The notes beneath the pieces were generated by a model. That model did no database searches. It saw only the letters and a program-made list of their open reading frames with translations, and was not told the origin of the DNA. This document shows, piece by piece, positions 15,757-23,588 of a DNA stretch of 64,000 nt. How positions within the stretch are numbered: position 1 is the first letter of the stretch; each line of letters starts with the position of its first letter. The translations under genes were made by a program, and so were the position numbers. This stretch comes from Candidatus Bathyarchaeota archaeon B24 (GTDB lineage Archaea; Thermoproteota; CALKCG01; B24). The stretch covers positions 1 through 64,000 of the forward strand of contig LUCB01000005.1 in the NCBI GenBank assembly GCA_001593865.1, written 5' to 3'.

Positions 15757-16497
15757 GTGTTCAAAACCCTAGAGCGTATATGGGCTATAGCGAAGAAGGA
15801 TATACGCATCTACTACCTCAAAGGGCCGGTTATGATATTTGGCCTTCTGATCCCGCTGTCCCTCTACCTGGCCTACGCCCTAGGTAGAAGCTTAGAGCCT
15901 GAGGAAGCCTTCTCGAGCATAATCTCGATGAGCCTATTCTTCACGGCGACCGCCGTGGGGCCCGTAATAGCGCCATGGGAGACACGTTCGCATACGTTGG
16001 AGAGGCTTATCTCAGCCCCCGTTAGCATGGCCATCATAATCGCAGGCGATGCGTTGGCCTCGGCGGCGTTCGGTTCGGCTATAACGCTCATAGCCACATC
16101 GTTCGGCCTACTGGTGGGTCTTCAGATATTCAACCCAATACTGATGGCTCTTAACCTGCTAATTTCATCCCTATGCTTCTCCTTCTTCGGGCTTCTACTA
16201 TCTTCACCTCCGACAGATATACCGGCTGATGTCATGATGATATCGACCCTGCTTAAATTCCCCATGGCTTTCATAAGCGGAATATTCCTACCCTTAAACC
16301 AGATGCCTGAGCCGCTTAAACACGTGGCGTTGCTTTCACCTTTAACCTACACGACCGAGGTCTTCAGGCACTCGGTCTACGGGGAAGCCACGTTTCTACC
16401 GGTGCAAGTAGAGCTTCTAATACTCACAGGCTACATGCTGTTCTTCATAGCGGCCTCGATAAAGCTTCACGAGAGAAGCCTGCCGAGAAGAATATGA
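15757..16497 (+). CDS. ABC-2 type exporter, permease subunit
   Basis: A 246-residue membrane protein with about six hydrophobic segments and the ABC-2 permease motif around FISGIFLPLNQMPEPLKHVALLSPLTY. It starts at GTG 15757 after a GGAGGG ribosome site and follows its ATPase partner directly. The substrate is unknown. It is about half the size of the permease of the second ABC-2 exporter at 46889, which has an extra extracellular domain, so the two systems probably differ in function. Confidence 0.87.
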   Translation: MFKTLERIWAIAKKDIRIYYLKGPVMIFGLLIPLSLYLAYALGRSLEPEEAFSSIISMSLFFTATAVGPVIAPWETRSHTLERLISAPVSMAIIIAGDALASAAFGSAITLIATSFGLLVGLQIFNPILMALNLLISSLCFSFFGLLLSSPPTDIPADVMMISTLLKFPMAFISGIFLPLNQMPEPLKHVALLSPLTYTTEVFRHSVYGEATFLPVQVELLILTGYMLFFIAASIKLHERSLPRRI

Positions 16498-16558
16498 CCC
16501 GAATGATTAAACTTTAAACTCATCTCGGTAGGGAGAGATTATCGTAGGAAGGCTTACG

Positions 16559-17500
16559 ATGAATCTCTTAAACACTTTAACTAAGAAGGCTCCCTGGCTA
16601 AATCAGTATGCGACGATGTATATTGGATGGGTAATCGTATTTCTCAGCTTCTCCTCAGCCTCCATATTGGTAGTGCTATCTAACGCGACGGCCGTTTCCT
16701 GCGCCTTCTGGAGGGTTTTCCTAGCCAGTTTAATGTTATGGTCGGCTCGTCTTCTCCGCGGCGGGGTTAGGGGATTTTCAGCCCTAAACAGTGCTACCGC
16801 ATACTCCATATTAGCAGGATTATTTCTAGCCGTACATTTTCTACTCTGGATGGAGTCTCTTTTCCTGGTCCCGGTGGCCGTAAGCACAACAGTCGTGGTA
16901 ACCTATCCCCTGCTCTCGGTTTTGATAGACCGCATGGTCTTTAAGGAAAAACTGCATCCGCTTCAGATAGTAGGGCTCGCCGTCGGCTTCATAGGGGTTC
17001 TCCTGTTCATGCAACCATGGGTTTTGGGCACCTATGACAGCTACGGCGTCCTACTATCCTTCGGAGGCGCTATCGCGGCCGCATGCTATTTCAGCCTAGG
17101 TAGGTCTATCCGTAAAGGGACGAGCTTAACCGGTTACACCCTACCCGCGTACACAAGCGCTTCGGTTTTTCTACTCCTTTACGCCCTGGTCTCAGGAGAA
17201 GAACTGATAAACTATCCTCTTCAAGCGTATCTATGTTTCATATTGCTGGCTTTGATACCGATGGTCGGAGGACATACATTGGTTAACTACATGCTGAGAT
17301 ACGTGAAGACGAGCGTAGCCACTTCGATAGCCTTAGCCGAGCCTATAGGCGCGGCGATACTCGCATATTTCATCCTAGACCAACAACTAGACTTATCTAA
17401 AGCCCTAGTCATGACCATCACTTTATCCTCCGTAGCGGCGGTTATAATTCAAGAAGCCAGGTCGAAGAGCGAACTTGCCTACCAGGGCGGCTCATCATGA
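16559..17500 (+). CDS. EamA/DMT-family transporter
   Basis: A 313-residue protein with ten predicted membrane helices in two EamA repeats. The first runs from VIVFLSFSSASILVV to GVLLFMQPW, the second from SYGVLLSFGGAIAAACYF to the C-terminus. The end of the second repeat, VATSIALAEPIGAAILAYF, is typical of the family. Such proteins export or exchange metabolites such as amino acids across the membrane. It is followed by the convergent Lrp-type regulator 12 bases away and has no obvious partner. Confidence 0.88.
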   Translation: MNLLNTLTKKAPWLNQYATMYIGWVIVFLSFSSASILVVLSNATAVSCAFWRVFLASLMLWSARLLRGGVRGFSALNSATAYSILAGLFLAVHFLLWMESLFLVPVAVSTTVVVTYPLLSVLIDRMVFKEKLHPLQIVGLAVGFIGVLLFMQPWVLGTYDSYGVLLSFGGAIAAACYFSLGRSIRKGTSLTGYTLPAYTSASVFLLLYALVSGEELINYPLQAYLCFILLALIPMVGGHTLVNYMLRYVKTSVATSIALAEPIGAAILAYFILDQQLDLSKALVMTITLSSVAAVIIQEARSKSELAYQGGSS

Positions 17501-17512
17501 GAGGGCCGCCGG

Positions 17513-17965
17513 CTAGATGTAAACCCTTGGGTCTTCTTTCACGACCTTAAGGATCAAGTGCGTTATCGTCCGCTCGACATAGTCCATAGCCAACATGGAT
17601 TTGACAAATTTGCTCAGCTCACCCCGGTTTCTGAACCTCACGAGTATCATGGCGTCGCAGGTTCCGGTCACGTCGTAGACCGCATAGACGTGTGGGTTTT
17701 TGGCGAGCTGCTCCTCCACCTCTCTAAGCCTACCTTTCGATATGATGATCTCTATGACGGCGGAGACGTCGTAGCCGAGCTTATCGGGGTCCAGAATCAC
17801 CGTGTAGCCCTTTATCACACCGAGTCTTTGAAGCTTCTCCACCCTAGCCTTAACCGTGGCTACCGAAAGGTTGACACGCCTAGATATCTCCCTATAGGAG
17901 AGCCTGGCATCGGTAAGGAGTTCCCTCAGGATCTTCAGGTCCTTCTCATCTATACGATTGTCCAT
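17513..17965 (-). CDS. Lrp/AsnC-family transcriptional regulator
   Basis: The 150-residue protein has an N-terminal helix-turn-helix (LSYREISRRVNLSVATVKARVEKL) and a C-terminal RAM/effector domain (IIISKGRLREVEEQL ... AMILVRFRNRGELSKFV). It is of the classic single-HTH type, unlike the double-HTH protein at 2550. It is divergent from glutamine synthetase across only 71 AT-rich bases, so it probably senses an amino acid (glutamine or glutamate are the obvious candidates) and regulates that gene. The regulatory link is inference from position. Confidence 0.9.
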   Translation of the reverse strand: MDNRIDEKDLKILRELLTDARLSYREISRRVNLSVATVKARVEKLQRLGVIKGYTVILDPDKLGYDVSAVIEIIISKGRLREVEEQLAKNPHVYAVYDVTGTCDAMILVRFRNRGELSKFVKSMLAMDYVERTITHLILKVVKEDPRVYI

Positions 17966-18036
17966 CTAGATCCCTGTTGAACTGAACATTTGTAAATAAA
18001 AAATATAAATATTACTGTGTTTGTTAAAGAAAAGCT
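17966..18036. promoter_or_regulatory. Divergent promoter between lrp-type gene and glnA
   Basis: The 71-base spacer is very AT-rich and holds TATA-like elements for both strands (AAATATAAATATT). Any regulator bound here would affect both genes. Confidence 0.6.
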
Positions 18037-19500
18037 ATGAAAGAAGAAGCGGTAAAGAAAGCCATAGAGATCCTTGAGAAGAACCGGGTGAGATGGGTAC
18101 ACTCGACATTTGTCGACATAAGAGGTTTGATGCAGGACGTGGTGGTCCCGGCTAGGGCGTACGTCGAAGGAGATGCGTTCACCCATGGAATAGGGTTCGA
18201 CGGCTCCTCTGTAAGAGGGTTCAAGCCTATAGACGAGTCGGATATGGTGCTTAAGCCAGACCCGGAGACCCTGGCTATAATCCCTTGGACACAGGACGAC
18301 GCTCAGAGAAGCGCGATAGTGATCGGAGACATCTATGAAGCCTACGGTAGCACCGAGCCTTCTGAGGTTTGTCCGAGAGGCTATGTCGCGAAGAGGGCTG
18401 TGAAAGAGGCCGAGGCGATGGGATACACCGGGTGCTTCGGCCCAGAGCTTGAATACTTCGTCTTTTCATCCATAGACCCGACCAAGCTAGTCTGGGACCC
18501 TTGGGTCAGCCCGAACGGGGGCAGAGGCGACTCATGGGGTCCGCCAAGGGTTCTACCCGAGTCCCCGGAGATAAAGCCTGGGGGATACTTCTTGAGACCT
18601 AAGGAGGCCTACTTCAGACCCCCACCTGAGGATACGACGTTGGAGTATCGTAACGAGGTTGCTTCCATACTCGAAGACTACTTCGGGTTTAGGGTCGAGA
18701 TGCATCACCACGAGGTTGCGACAGCCGGTCAGCTTGAGATAGACTTCCAATACGGCGAATTGGTTAAAACAGCCGATAGGACTATATACTATAAGTTCGT
18801 GGCTAAGAACGTCGCCAAGAGGCATGGGATGCTTGCGACTTTCATGCCTAAACCCGTTTACCTCGACAACGCCAGCGGCATGCACATCCACGTCTCTCTC
18901 TGGAGAGACGGGAGGAACGTCATGTACGACGAGGACGACGAATACGCCGAGATCAGTCAAACCGCCAGATACTTCATAGGCGGGCTTTTAGAGCATGCAA
19001 GGGCCTTAACGGCCATATGCTGCCCGACCGTCAACTCGTATAAGAGGCTGGTTCCGGGGTTCGAGGCACCGATCTACGTGATGTGGTCCCGCCGTAACAG
19101 GTCGGCTCTAGTTAGGATCCCGGTATACTTCAAAGGCCCAGAGTTCGCCTCGGTGAAGAGGGTTGAATTCAGGGCGGCCGACCCATCTTGTAACCCGTAT
19201 CTAGCGTTTTCATGCATCCTCATGGCTGGGCTGGACGGGGTTAGGAGGAAGATAGACCCCGGCGACCCTGTGGATGAGAACGTCTACGAGCTGACTCCTG
19301 AGAGACGGCGTGCGCTCGGTATAAAGGAGCTGCCTACTACCTTGAAGGACGCCTTGGAGGAGATGGAGAGCGACGAACTCATACGTCGAACCCTGGGAGA
19401 TCACCTCTTCGACGCGTTCATAGAGTATAAGACAAACGACTGGAACCAGTACTGCCTATACGTGACGCCGTGGGAGATAATGAAGTATCTCGACTACTAG
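18037..19500 (+). CDS. glnA: Glutamine synthetase, type I
   Basis: A 487-residue enzyme that forms glutamine from glutamate, ammonia and ATP. Signatures are IGFDGSSVRGFKPIDESDM at the N-terminal substrate loop, metal/glutamate site elements (GPELEYFVF, EMHHHEVATAGQ), the ATP-binding region KPVYLDNASGMHIHVSLW, and RNRSALVRIPVY. I do not see the adenylylation-site sequence of proteobacterial GS-I-beta, so control is more likely transcriptional or allosteric. The divergent Lrp-type regulator supports transcriptional control. Start ATG 18037 lies just downstream of the AT-rich promoter. Confidence 0.95.
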   Translation: MKEEAVKKAIEILEKNRVRWVHSTFVDIRGLMQDVVVPARAYVEGDAFTHGIGFDGSSVRGFKPIDESDMVLKPDPETLAIIPWTQDDAQRSAIVIGDIYEAYGSTEPSEVCPRGYVAKRAVKEAEAMGYTGCFGPELEYFVFSSIDPTKLVWDPWVSPNGGRGDSWGPPRVLPESPEIKPGGYFLRPKEAYFRPPPEDTTLEYRNEVASILEDYFGFRVEMHHHEVATAGQLEIDFQYGELVKTADRTIYYKFVAKNVAKRHGMLATFMPKPVYLDNASGMHIHVSLWRDGRNVMYDEDDEYAEISQTARYFIGGLLEHARALTAICCPTVNSYKRLVPGFEAPIYVMWSRRNRSALVRIPVYFKGPEFASVKRVEFRAADPSCNPYLAFSCILMAGLDGVRRKIDPGDPVDENVYELTPERRRALGIKELPTTLKDALEEMESDELIRRTLGDHLFDAFIEYKTNDWNQYCLYVTPWEIMKYLDY

Positions 19501-19703
19501 CCTCCTATCGCTTCGTCACCAACCTATGATATCTGGAAACCCCAGGCTCACCCCCTCACCTAGAGAGCCTATGACTAGGTCGTATGAGGCTACGTCTGAA
19601 AAGGCTGTGAAATATGCGTCTCCTCCCGTAGAATTTTTTGTTTATATACTGGCGATCAAAGTTGTTCGTTGAGGAGCTAATAGCGGTGGGTTCTTTATGT
19701 TGA
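19501..19703. other. Intergenic region after glnA
   Basis: A 203-base spacer between glnA and the tRNA-Leu(CAA) 3' end. A T-run with TATA-like sequence (AATTTTTTGTTTATATAC) lies near 19629-19650 and may terminate transcription. No gene or RNA family is recognised. Confidence 0.3.
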
Positions 19704-19808
19704 TGCGGGGGGTGGGATTCGAACCCACGTAGGGCCTACGCCCACGAGGTGGCTCATCTCTTGCTGATCTTGAGCCTCGCGCATTTAACCTGGCTCTGCC
19801 ACCCCCGC
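19704..19808 (-). tRNA. tRNA-Leu(CAA) with 18-base intron
   Basis: The acceptor GCGGGGG pairs with CCCCCGC, discriminator A, and CCA is not encoded. The D stem is GCA/TGC, the anticodon stem CGAGG/CCTCG, the variable arm long, and the T arm GTGGG/CCCAC. Anticodon CAA is followed by an intron at window positions 19751-19768. The bulge-helix-bulge is canonical: CTCA pairs with TGAG, bulges are AG|A and CC|A, and a 2-bp intron stem caps it. It would read UUG. Confidence 0.93.
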
Positions 19809-19841
19809 TGTTTAACAGTTTTCGGGTTTGTTTCAGATAAA

Positions 19842-19849
19842 CTTTAAGC
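19842..19849. promoter_or_regulatory. Shared TATA-like element between tRNA-Leu(CAA) and radical SAM gene
   Basis: CTTTAAGC reads as a TATA box on either strand. It is about 20 bases before ATG 19866, which implies a leaderless or very short-leader transcript, and about 35 bases before the tRNA 5' end on the other strand. Confidence 0.4.
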
Positions 19850-19865
19850 TTCAGGGTTTATTGGT

Positions 19866-20942
19866 ATGTTTGGCATGCTTTACATAGTCTTCACGACCGG
19901 GCGCTGTAACCTTAGATGCTCCTACTGCGGCGGCAGCTTCCCGAGGCGTCTGGTTCCATGGGAGGTTAAGTACCGCGTCGAGGAGCTTGCGGATTTCCTA
20001 TCCCAAGACCCCAGCCCCATAGTCGCCTTCTACGGCGGTGAGCCGTTGCTGAACCCGGTTTTCATGATGGAGGTCATGGATAGGGTGGAGGCCACCTACG
20101 TGATCCAGACCAACGGTCTCTTGGTGGATAGGCTTGGTCCAGAGTATTGGAGACGCTTCGATACGGTGCTTCTTTCGATAGACGGGGTCGAATCGGTCAC
20201 GGATATGCACAGGGGTAGAGGCGTCTACAGGAGGGTTTTAAAGTCTGCCAGATGGCTGAGGGATATAGGGTTCGGAGGAGACCTAGTGGCTAGGATGACG
20301 GTCACCGAGGTAAGCGACATATGGAGGGACGTAACCCACCTCTTAAGCTTAAACCTGTTCGACCATGTACACTGGCAGCTAAACGTGGTCTGGAGCCCCA
20401 GGTGGAGGGACTTTAAAGGATGGCTTAGGTCGAGTTATAAACCGGGTTTAGATAGGATTAGGGAGCTTTGGGTTAGGAACCTTCTTGAAGGCCGGGTCTT
20501 AGGGTTAGCACCCTTCCAAGGTGTGTTGAGAAGGCTCTTCTATGGGGGGCCGAATCCTCCATGCGGGGCGGGGGTTGAAAGCTTCTCCATACTGACCGAC
20601 GGTAGGATTCTCGCCTGCCCCATAGCCGTGGACGTGCCTTGGGCTAGGCTTGGGCACATCCGCGACACCTCCCCCGAGGAGTTGACGGGTAAAATATCGA
20701 TAGGCGAGCCTTGTACGGGCTGCGATATCCTCCAGGCTTGCGGCGGCAGATGTCTATACGCTCATATGGAGAGGCTCTGGGGGATGGACGGCTTCAGAGA
20801 TGTATGCATGGCTACCCGCTATCTAGTCGAAGAAGTCATGGGGGTTAAGCCTCTGGCCGAAAAGCTCATAGCCGACGGCGTGGTAAACCCAGACGAGCTC
20901 CTATATCCGACATACAACAACACGGTCGAGATAATACCGTGA
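19866..20942 (+). CDS. Radical SAM/SPASM protein, AF0577-like putative peptide-modifying enzyme
   Basis: The 358-residue protein begins almost at once with the radical SAM cluster motif CNLRCSYC (about residues 16-23) and has YGGEPLL and TNGLLVDR family elements. The C-terminal part holds SPASM-type cysteines (PPCGAGVE, CPIAVD, PCTGCDILQACGGRC) for extra iron-sulfur clusters. The ending LLYPTYNNTVEIIP matches what I recall as the tail of the archaeal AF0577-type family, thought to modify peptides. No cysteine- or glycine-rich precursor gene is seen beside it: the flanks are tRNA-Leu and the FAH-like gene. Assignment to radical SAM is certain; the substrate is unknown. Confidence 0.85.
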   Translation: MFGMLYIVFTTGRCNLRCSYCGGSFPRRLVPWEVKYRVEELADFLSQDPSPIVAFYGGEPLLNPVFMMEVMDRVEATYVIQTNGLLVDRLGPEYWRRFDTVLLSIDGVESVTDMHRGRGVYRRVLKSARWLRDIGFGGDLVARMTVTEVSDIWRDVTHLLSLNLFDHVHWQLNVVWSPRWRDFKGWLRSSYKPGLDRIRELWVRNLLEGRVLGLAPFQGVLRRLFYGGPNPPCGAGVESFSILTDGRILACPIAVDVPWARLGHIRDTSPEELTGKISIGEPCTGCDILQACGGRCLYAHMERLWGMDGFRDVCMATRYLVEEVMGVKPLAEKLIADGVVNPDELLYPTYNNTVEIIP

Positions 20943-20949
20943 AGTCTAT

Positions 20950-21939
20950 CTACTCCATCTCGACACGCTTCCTCAAAAGACCGATCTTCTCTATGTAAGC
21001 CTCCACCACGTCACCCGGCCTCAGATATATACCCCTAGCCATCCCGACACCAGACGGAGTACCCGTCGAGATTATATCCCCAGGCTCCAGGGTGACGAAG
21101 CTCGATATGAACTCTATGAGTTCGGCCACCGTGAAAACCATCCTAGATGTCGAAGAGTCCTGCATAACCACCCCGTTAACCTTAAGCCTCAGCCTCAAGC
21201 TCTGCGGGTTCCCTATGTAGTCTGAAGAGGCTATGCAGGGCCCTATTGGCGCGAAGCTGTCATGCCACTTACCGTGGAGCCAGTCGAAGAACCTGTCCTT
21301 AGGCCTAGGCTTTCTCATGGGGTTAAGCCTGAGACACCTATCTGACACGTCTATCAGAATCGTGTAACCCGCTACGTGGCTTAAGGCATCCTCCGCCCTT
21401 ATGTGCTTCCCACCCCTACCTACCACGGCCGCCAGCTCGACCTCCCAGTCCACGCAGCTCGGCGAGGTCTTAGGGATGAGTATGGGGTCGTCTGGGTCGG
21501 TCAGGGTCGTGGAAGGCGGTTTCATGAAGAAGTAGGGGTAAGTGAACCTTTTATCAGGTATCTCGTCACCGCTCTCCGCGACGTGCTCTGCGTAGTTCCC
21601 GGCCAGAAGGATCAGCTTCTTAGGCTCGAGAACCGGTTTCAGCAGCTTAACGGTCTTTACGTCGAGGGTTATAGGCGGCGAGTCGAGCTTATCGAGATTC
21701 GACTCGTAGAACCCTTTAAGCCTCCTAGCCATCGCATAGCCGGCGCCGTCTGGCGGTAGGTAAAACAAGGGGTCTACCGGGAGCCTCTCCAAATCTCCGG
21801 CTAACCTCTCACCGCCTAGGGACCTATACGCCATGTATAGAGCCTCTAAGTCGACAACCCTCTCATCGTAGTAGAACCCTATACGCGTCTCACCGTCCAA
21901 CCTGTAACGGCAGACCCTCATGAAAGAAACACTAGCCAT
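20950..21939 (-). CDS. Fumarylacetoacetate hydrolase (FAH)-superfamily enzyme
   Basis: A 329-residue protein with the FAH fold: NYAEHVAESGDE, then the metal-ligand region DWEVELAAVVGRGGKHI and the late element ISTGTPSGVGMARG. Family members hydrolyse or isomerise C-C bonds in 2-oxo acids or beta-diketones from aromatic or sugar-acid breakdown. It lies in the same direction as an isomerase-like gene 71 bases upstream, so a sugar-acid route is plausible. The N-terminal ~90 residues form the usual extra domain. The specific substrate cannot be read from sequence. Confidence 0.85.
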   Translation of the reverse strand: MASVSFMRVCRYRLDGETRIGFYYDERVVDLEALYMAYRSLGGERLAGDLERLPVDPLFYLPPDGAGYAMARRLKGFYESNLDKLDSPPITLDVKTVKLLKPVLEPKKLILLAGNYAEHVAESGDEIPDKRFTYPYFFMKPPSTTLTDPDDPILIPKTSPSCVDWEVELAAVVGRGGKHIRAEDALSHVAGYTILIDVSDRCLRLNPMRKPRPKDRFFDWLHGKWHDSFAPIGPCIASSDYIGNPQSLRLRLKVNGVVMQDSSTSRMVFTVAELIEFISSFVTLEPGDIISTGTPSGVGMARGIYLRPGDVVEAYIEKIGLLRKRVEME

Positions 21940-22010
21940 TATTGGGGATTTAAAGCTTGCTCGACCGGGTCGTCTAAAAAATGAGGACGCTTAAACCGCT
22001 AAACCCGGTT

Positions 22011-22901
22011 CTAGCGGCTACCCAAGCCTATCTTCTCAAGAATCTCTATGAGTTTTTTCATGCATATCCTCGACGCTTCGAAGCCTAGGCTGGAGTATTT
22101 GGAGCCACCGGGCATAAGGACTTCTTTTTCCTCAAGCTTAACCTTAGGTCTCCAGTGGGTTTCGAGAGATAAATACCCCCTATAGCCGTCCAACGCTAGG
22201 GCTTTAAACTGGCCCCTGTAGTCGACGTCACCGTCTCCGACCGGTGTAAACTCGTGGGCTCCACCCGGGCCTTTCCTCACACCGTCTTTTATATGGACGT
22301 GAACCACGTAGTCTCTGACGTATCCATATCCGTCTGGGTACGGTGTCTCACCTTCGGGATCCCATATATCGTTTCCAGGGTCCCAGGTCGCTCTGACCAC
22401 CCTGGAGCCTACCTTTCTGAGGAACTTGGAGAGTTTGAGACCGTTGCTCGCATACGTAGACGGCTCGTTTTCGACGGCGAGTATCACACCCTCCTCCTTG
22501 GCCATGTCTATCGCCTCCTGGTAGAGCTCGACGATCCTATCCATCACAGCCTCTATGTGGTTCCTCTTCCAGAACGTGAAGACCCTGATTATGTCTGTGT
22601 CGAGCGTTTTACCCAGCTCTATACACTTCCTGAGTATGTCCAAGTGTTGCCTATACTCCCTCTCGTCGTATAGCTCGGATTTGAAGACCGGAGAAGCAAT
22701 TGCCGCGGTCTCCAACCCATGCCTCTTGAGCGTGCTCCTTATGGAGCCTGCGATGTCCACGAGTTCATGCGGCTTTTTATCGAATAACGTTCTGATTTCT
22801 AAACCGTCTAGGTTAAACTCTTCGGCGAATTTTACGAGGTCGTCTAGGCTCTGTGAGACCTCATCCGATATCACAGATAGCTTAAACCTCAACAAGCCCA
22901 C
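22011..22901 (-). CDS. Sugar isomerase/epimerase-like TIM-barrel protein
   Basis: A 296-residue protein of the xylose-isomerase-like barrel family. Metal-site elements include AVENEPS (Glu), TWDPGND (Asp), VHVHIKDG (His/Asp), and a C-terminal SLETHWRP (Glu). Members interconvert ketoses or inositols or act as metal-dependent sugar lyases. It lies just upstream of the FAH-like gene on the same strand, suggesting shared carbohydrate catabolism. Sequence around ISDEVSQSLDD is the usual N-terminal strand. The substrate is undetermined. Confidence 0.85.
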   Translation of the reverse strand: MGLLRFKLSVISDEVSQSLDDLVKFAEEFNLDGLEIRTLFDKKPHELVDIAGSIRSTLKRHGLETAAIASPVFKSELYDEREYRQHLDILRKCIELGKTLDTDIIRVFTFWKRNHIEAVMDRIVELYQEAIDMAKEEGVILAVENEPSTYASNGLKLSKFLRKVGSRVVRATWDPGNDIWDPEGETPYPDGYGYVRDYVVHVHIKDGVRKGPGGAHEFTPVGDGDVDYRGQFKALALDGYRGYLSLETHWRPKVKLEEKEVLMPGGSKYSSLGFEASRICMKKLIEILEKIGLGSR

Positions 22902-22944
22902 CTGTCTATACGTATCGTCTCGAGCTCTCTTATATCTTAGCTCC

Positions 22945-23487
22945 CTAGGAGCCTAGTCTAAGCCTCTCGACGTGAAGGAAGTCCCTATACCCTCTCCTAG
23001 GCGGTCTAACGGGTTTCTCGGCGGGATACCCCACGGGGATTATGGCTATAGGTCTCACGTAACCCGGCGCCCCTATGATCCTCGCAACCTCCTCGTCTCT
23101 GAAAGCCCCGACCCAGCAGGAGCCTAACCCCAACGCCGCGGCGGCGAGCTCCAGGTAGGCGGCCGCTATGCTCGAATCGTTTATCGAGTAGAGTTCCTCG
23201 CCTCTTCTACCGTACCTCATAGCCGACCTTCGTCTATTAGCGCATACGACGAACACGACGGGTGCCTCGGCTATAAAGTACTGTCCCCAAGCCGCCCTAG
23301 CCAACGCCTCCTTACGCCTCTGATCCTTAACGAGCACGATCTCGTAGGCCTGCAGGTCCCCGGCGGACGGCGCCAGGTTCACGGTCTCAAGGATCTTAAC
23401 GATCTTATCCTCTTCGACGGGTTTAGGTTGATAACTCCTTATGGACCTGCGCCTCTCAACCGTTTCGAAGAAGCTTAACTCGGTCAT
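22945..23487 (-). CDS. Nitroreductase-family FMN oxidoreductase
   Basis: A 180-residue protein with the nitroreductase N-terminus RRSIRSYQPKPVEED, the NLAPSAGDLQAYEIVLV FMN-binding segment, and GLGSCWVGAF near the middle. These enzymes reduce nitro groups, quinones or flavins with NAD(P)H; many natural substrates are unknown. It is the first gene of the minus-strand run with the isomerase- and FAH-like genes (43 bases to the isomerase stop). The C-terminal FLHVERLRLG tail is typical of the short archaeal versions. Confidence 0.88.
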   Translation of the reverse strand: MTELSFFETVERRRSIRSYQPKPVEEDKIVKILETVNLAPSAGDLQAYEIVLVKDQRRKEALARAAWGQYFIAEAPVVFVVCANRRRSAMRYGRRGEELYSINDSSIAAAYLELAAAALGLGSCWVGAFRDEEVARIIGAPGYVRPIAIIPVGYPAEKPVRPPRRGYRDFLHVERLRLGS

Positions 23488-23588
23488 CGAACTGATATAT
23501 CCTGAAAACCGGTATAAAACCTACTTCACGAGTTGGCGGGTTAAAGATATATCCGCGTCCACGTCATAGCTTATGGCGGTGGAGTTTC

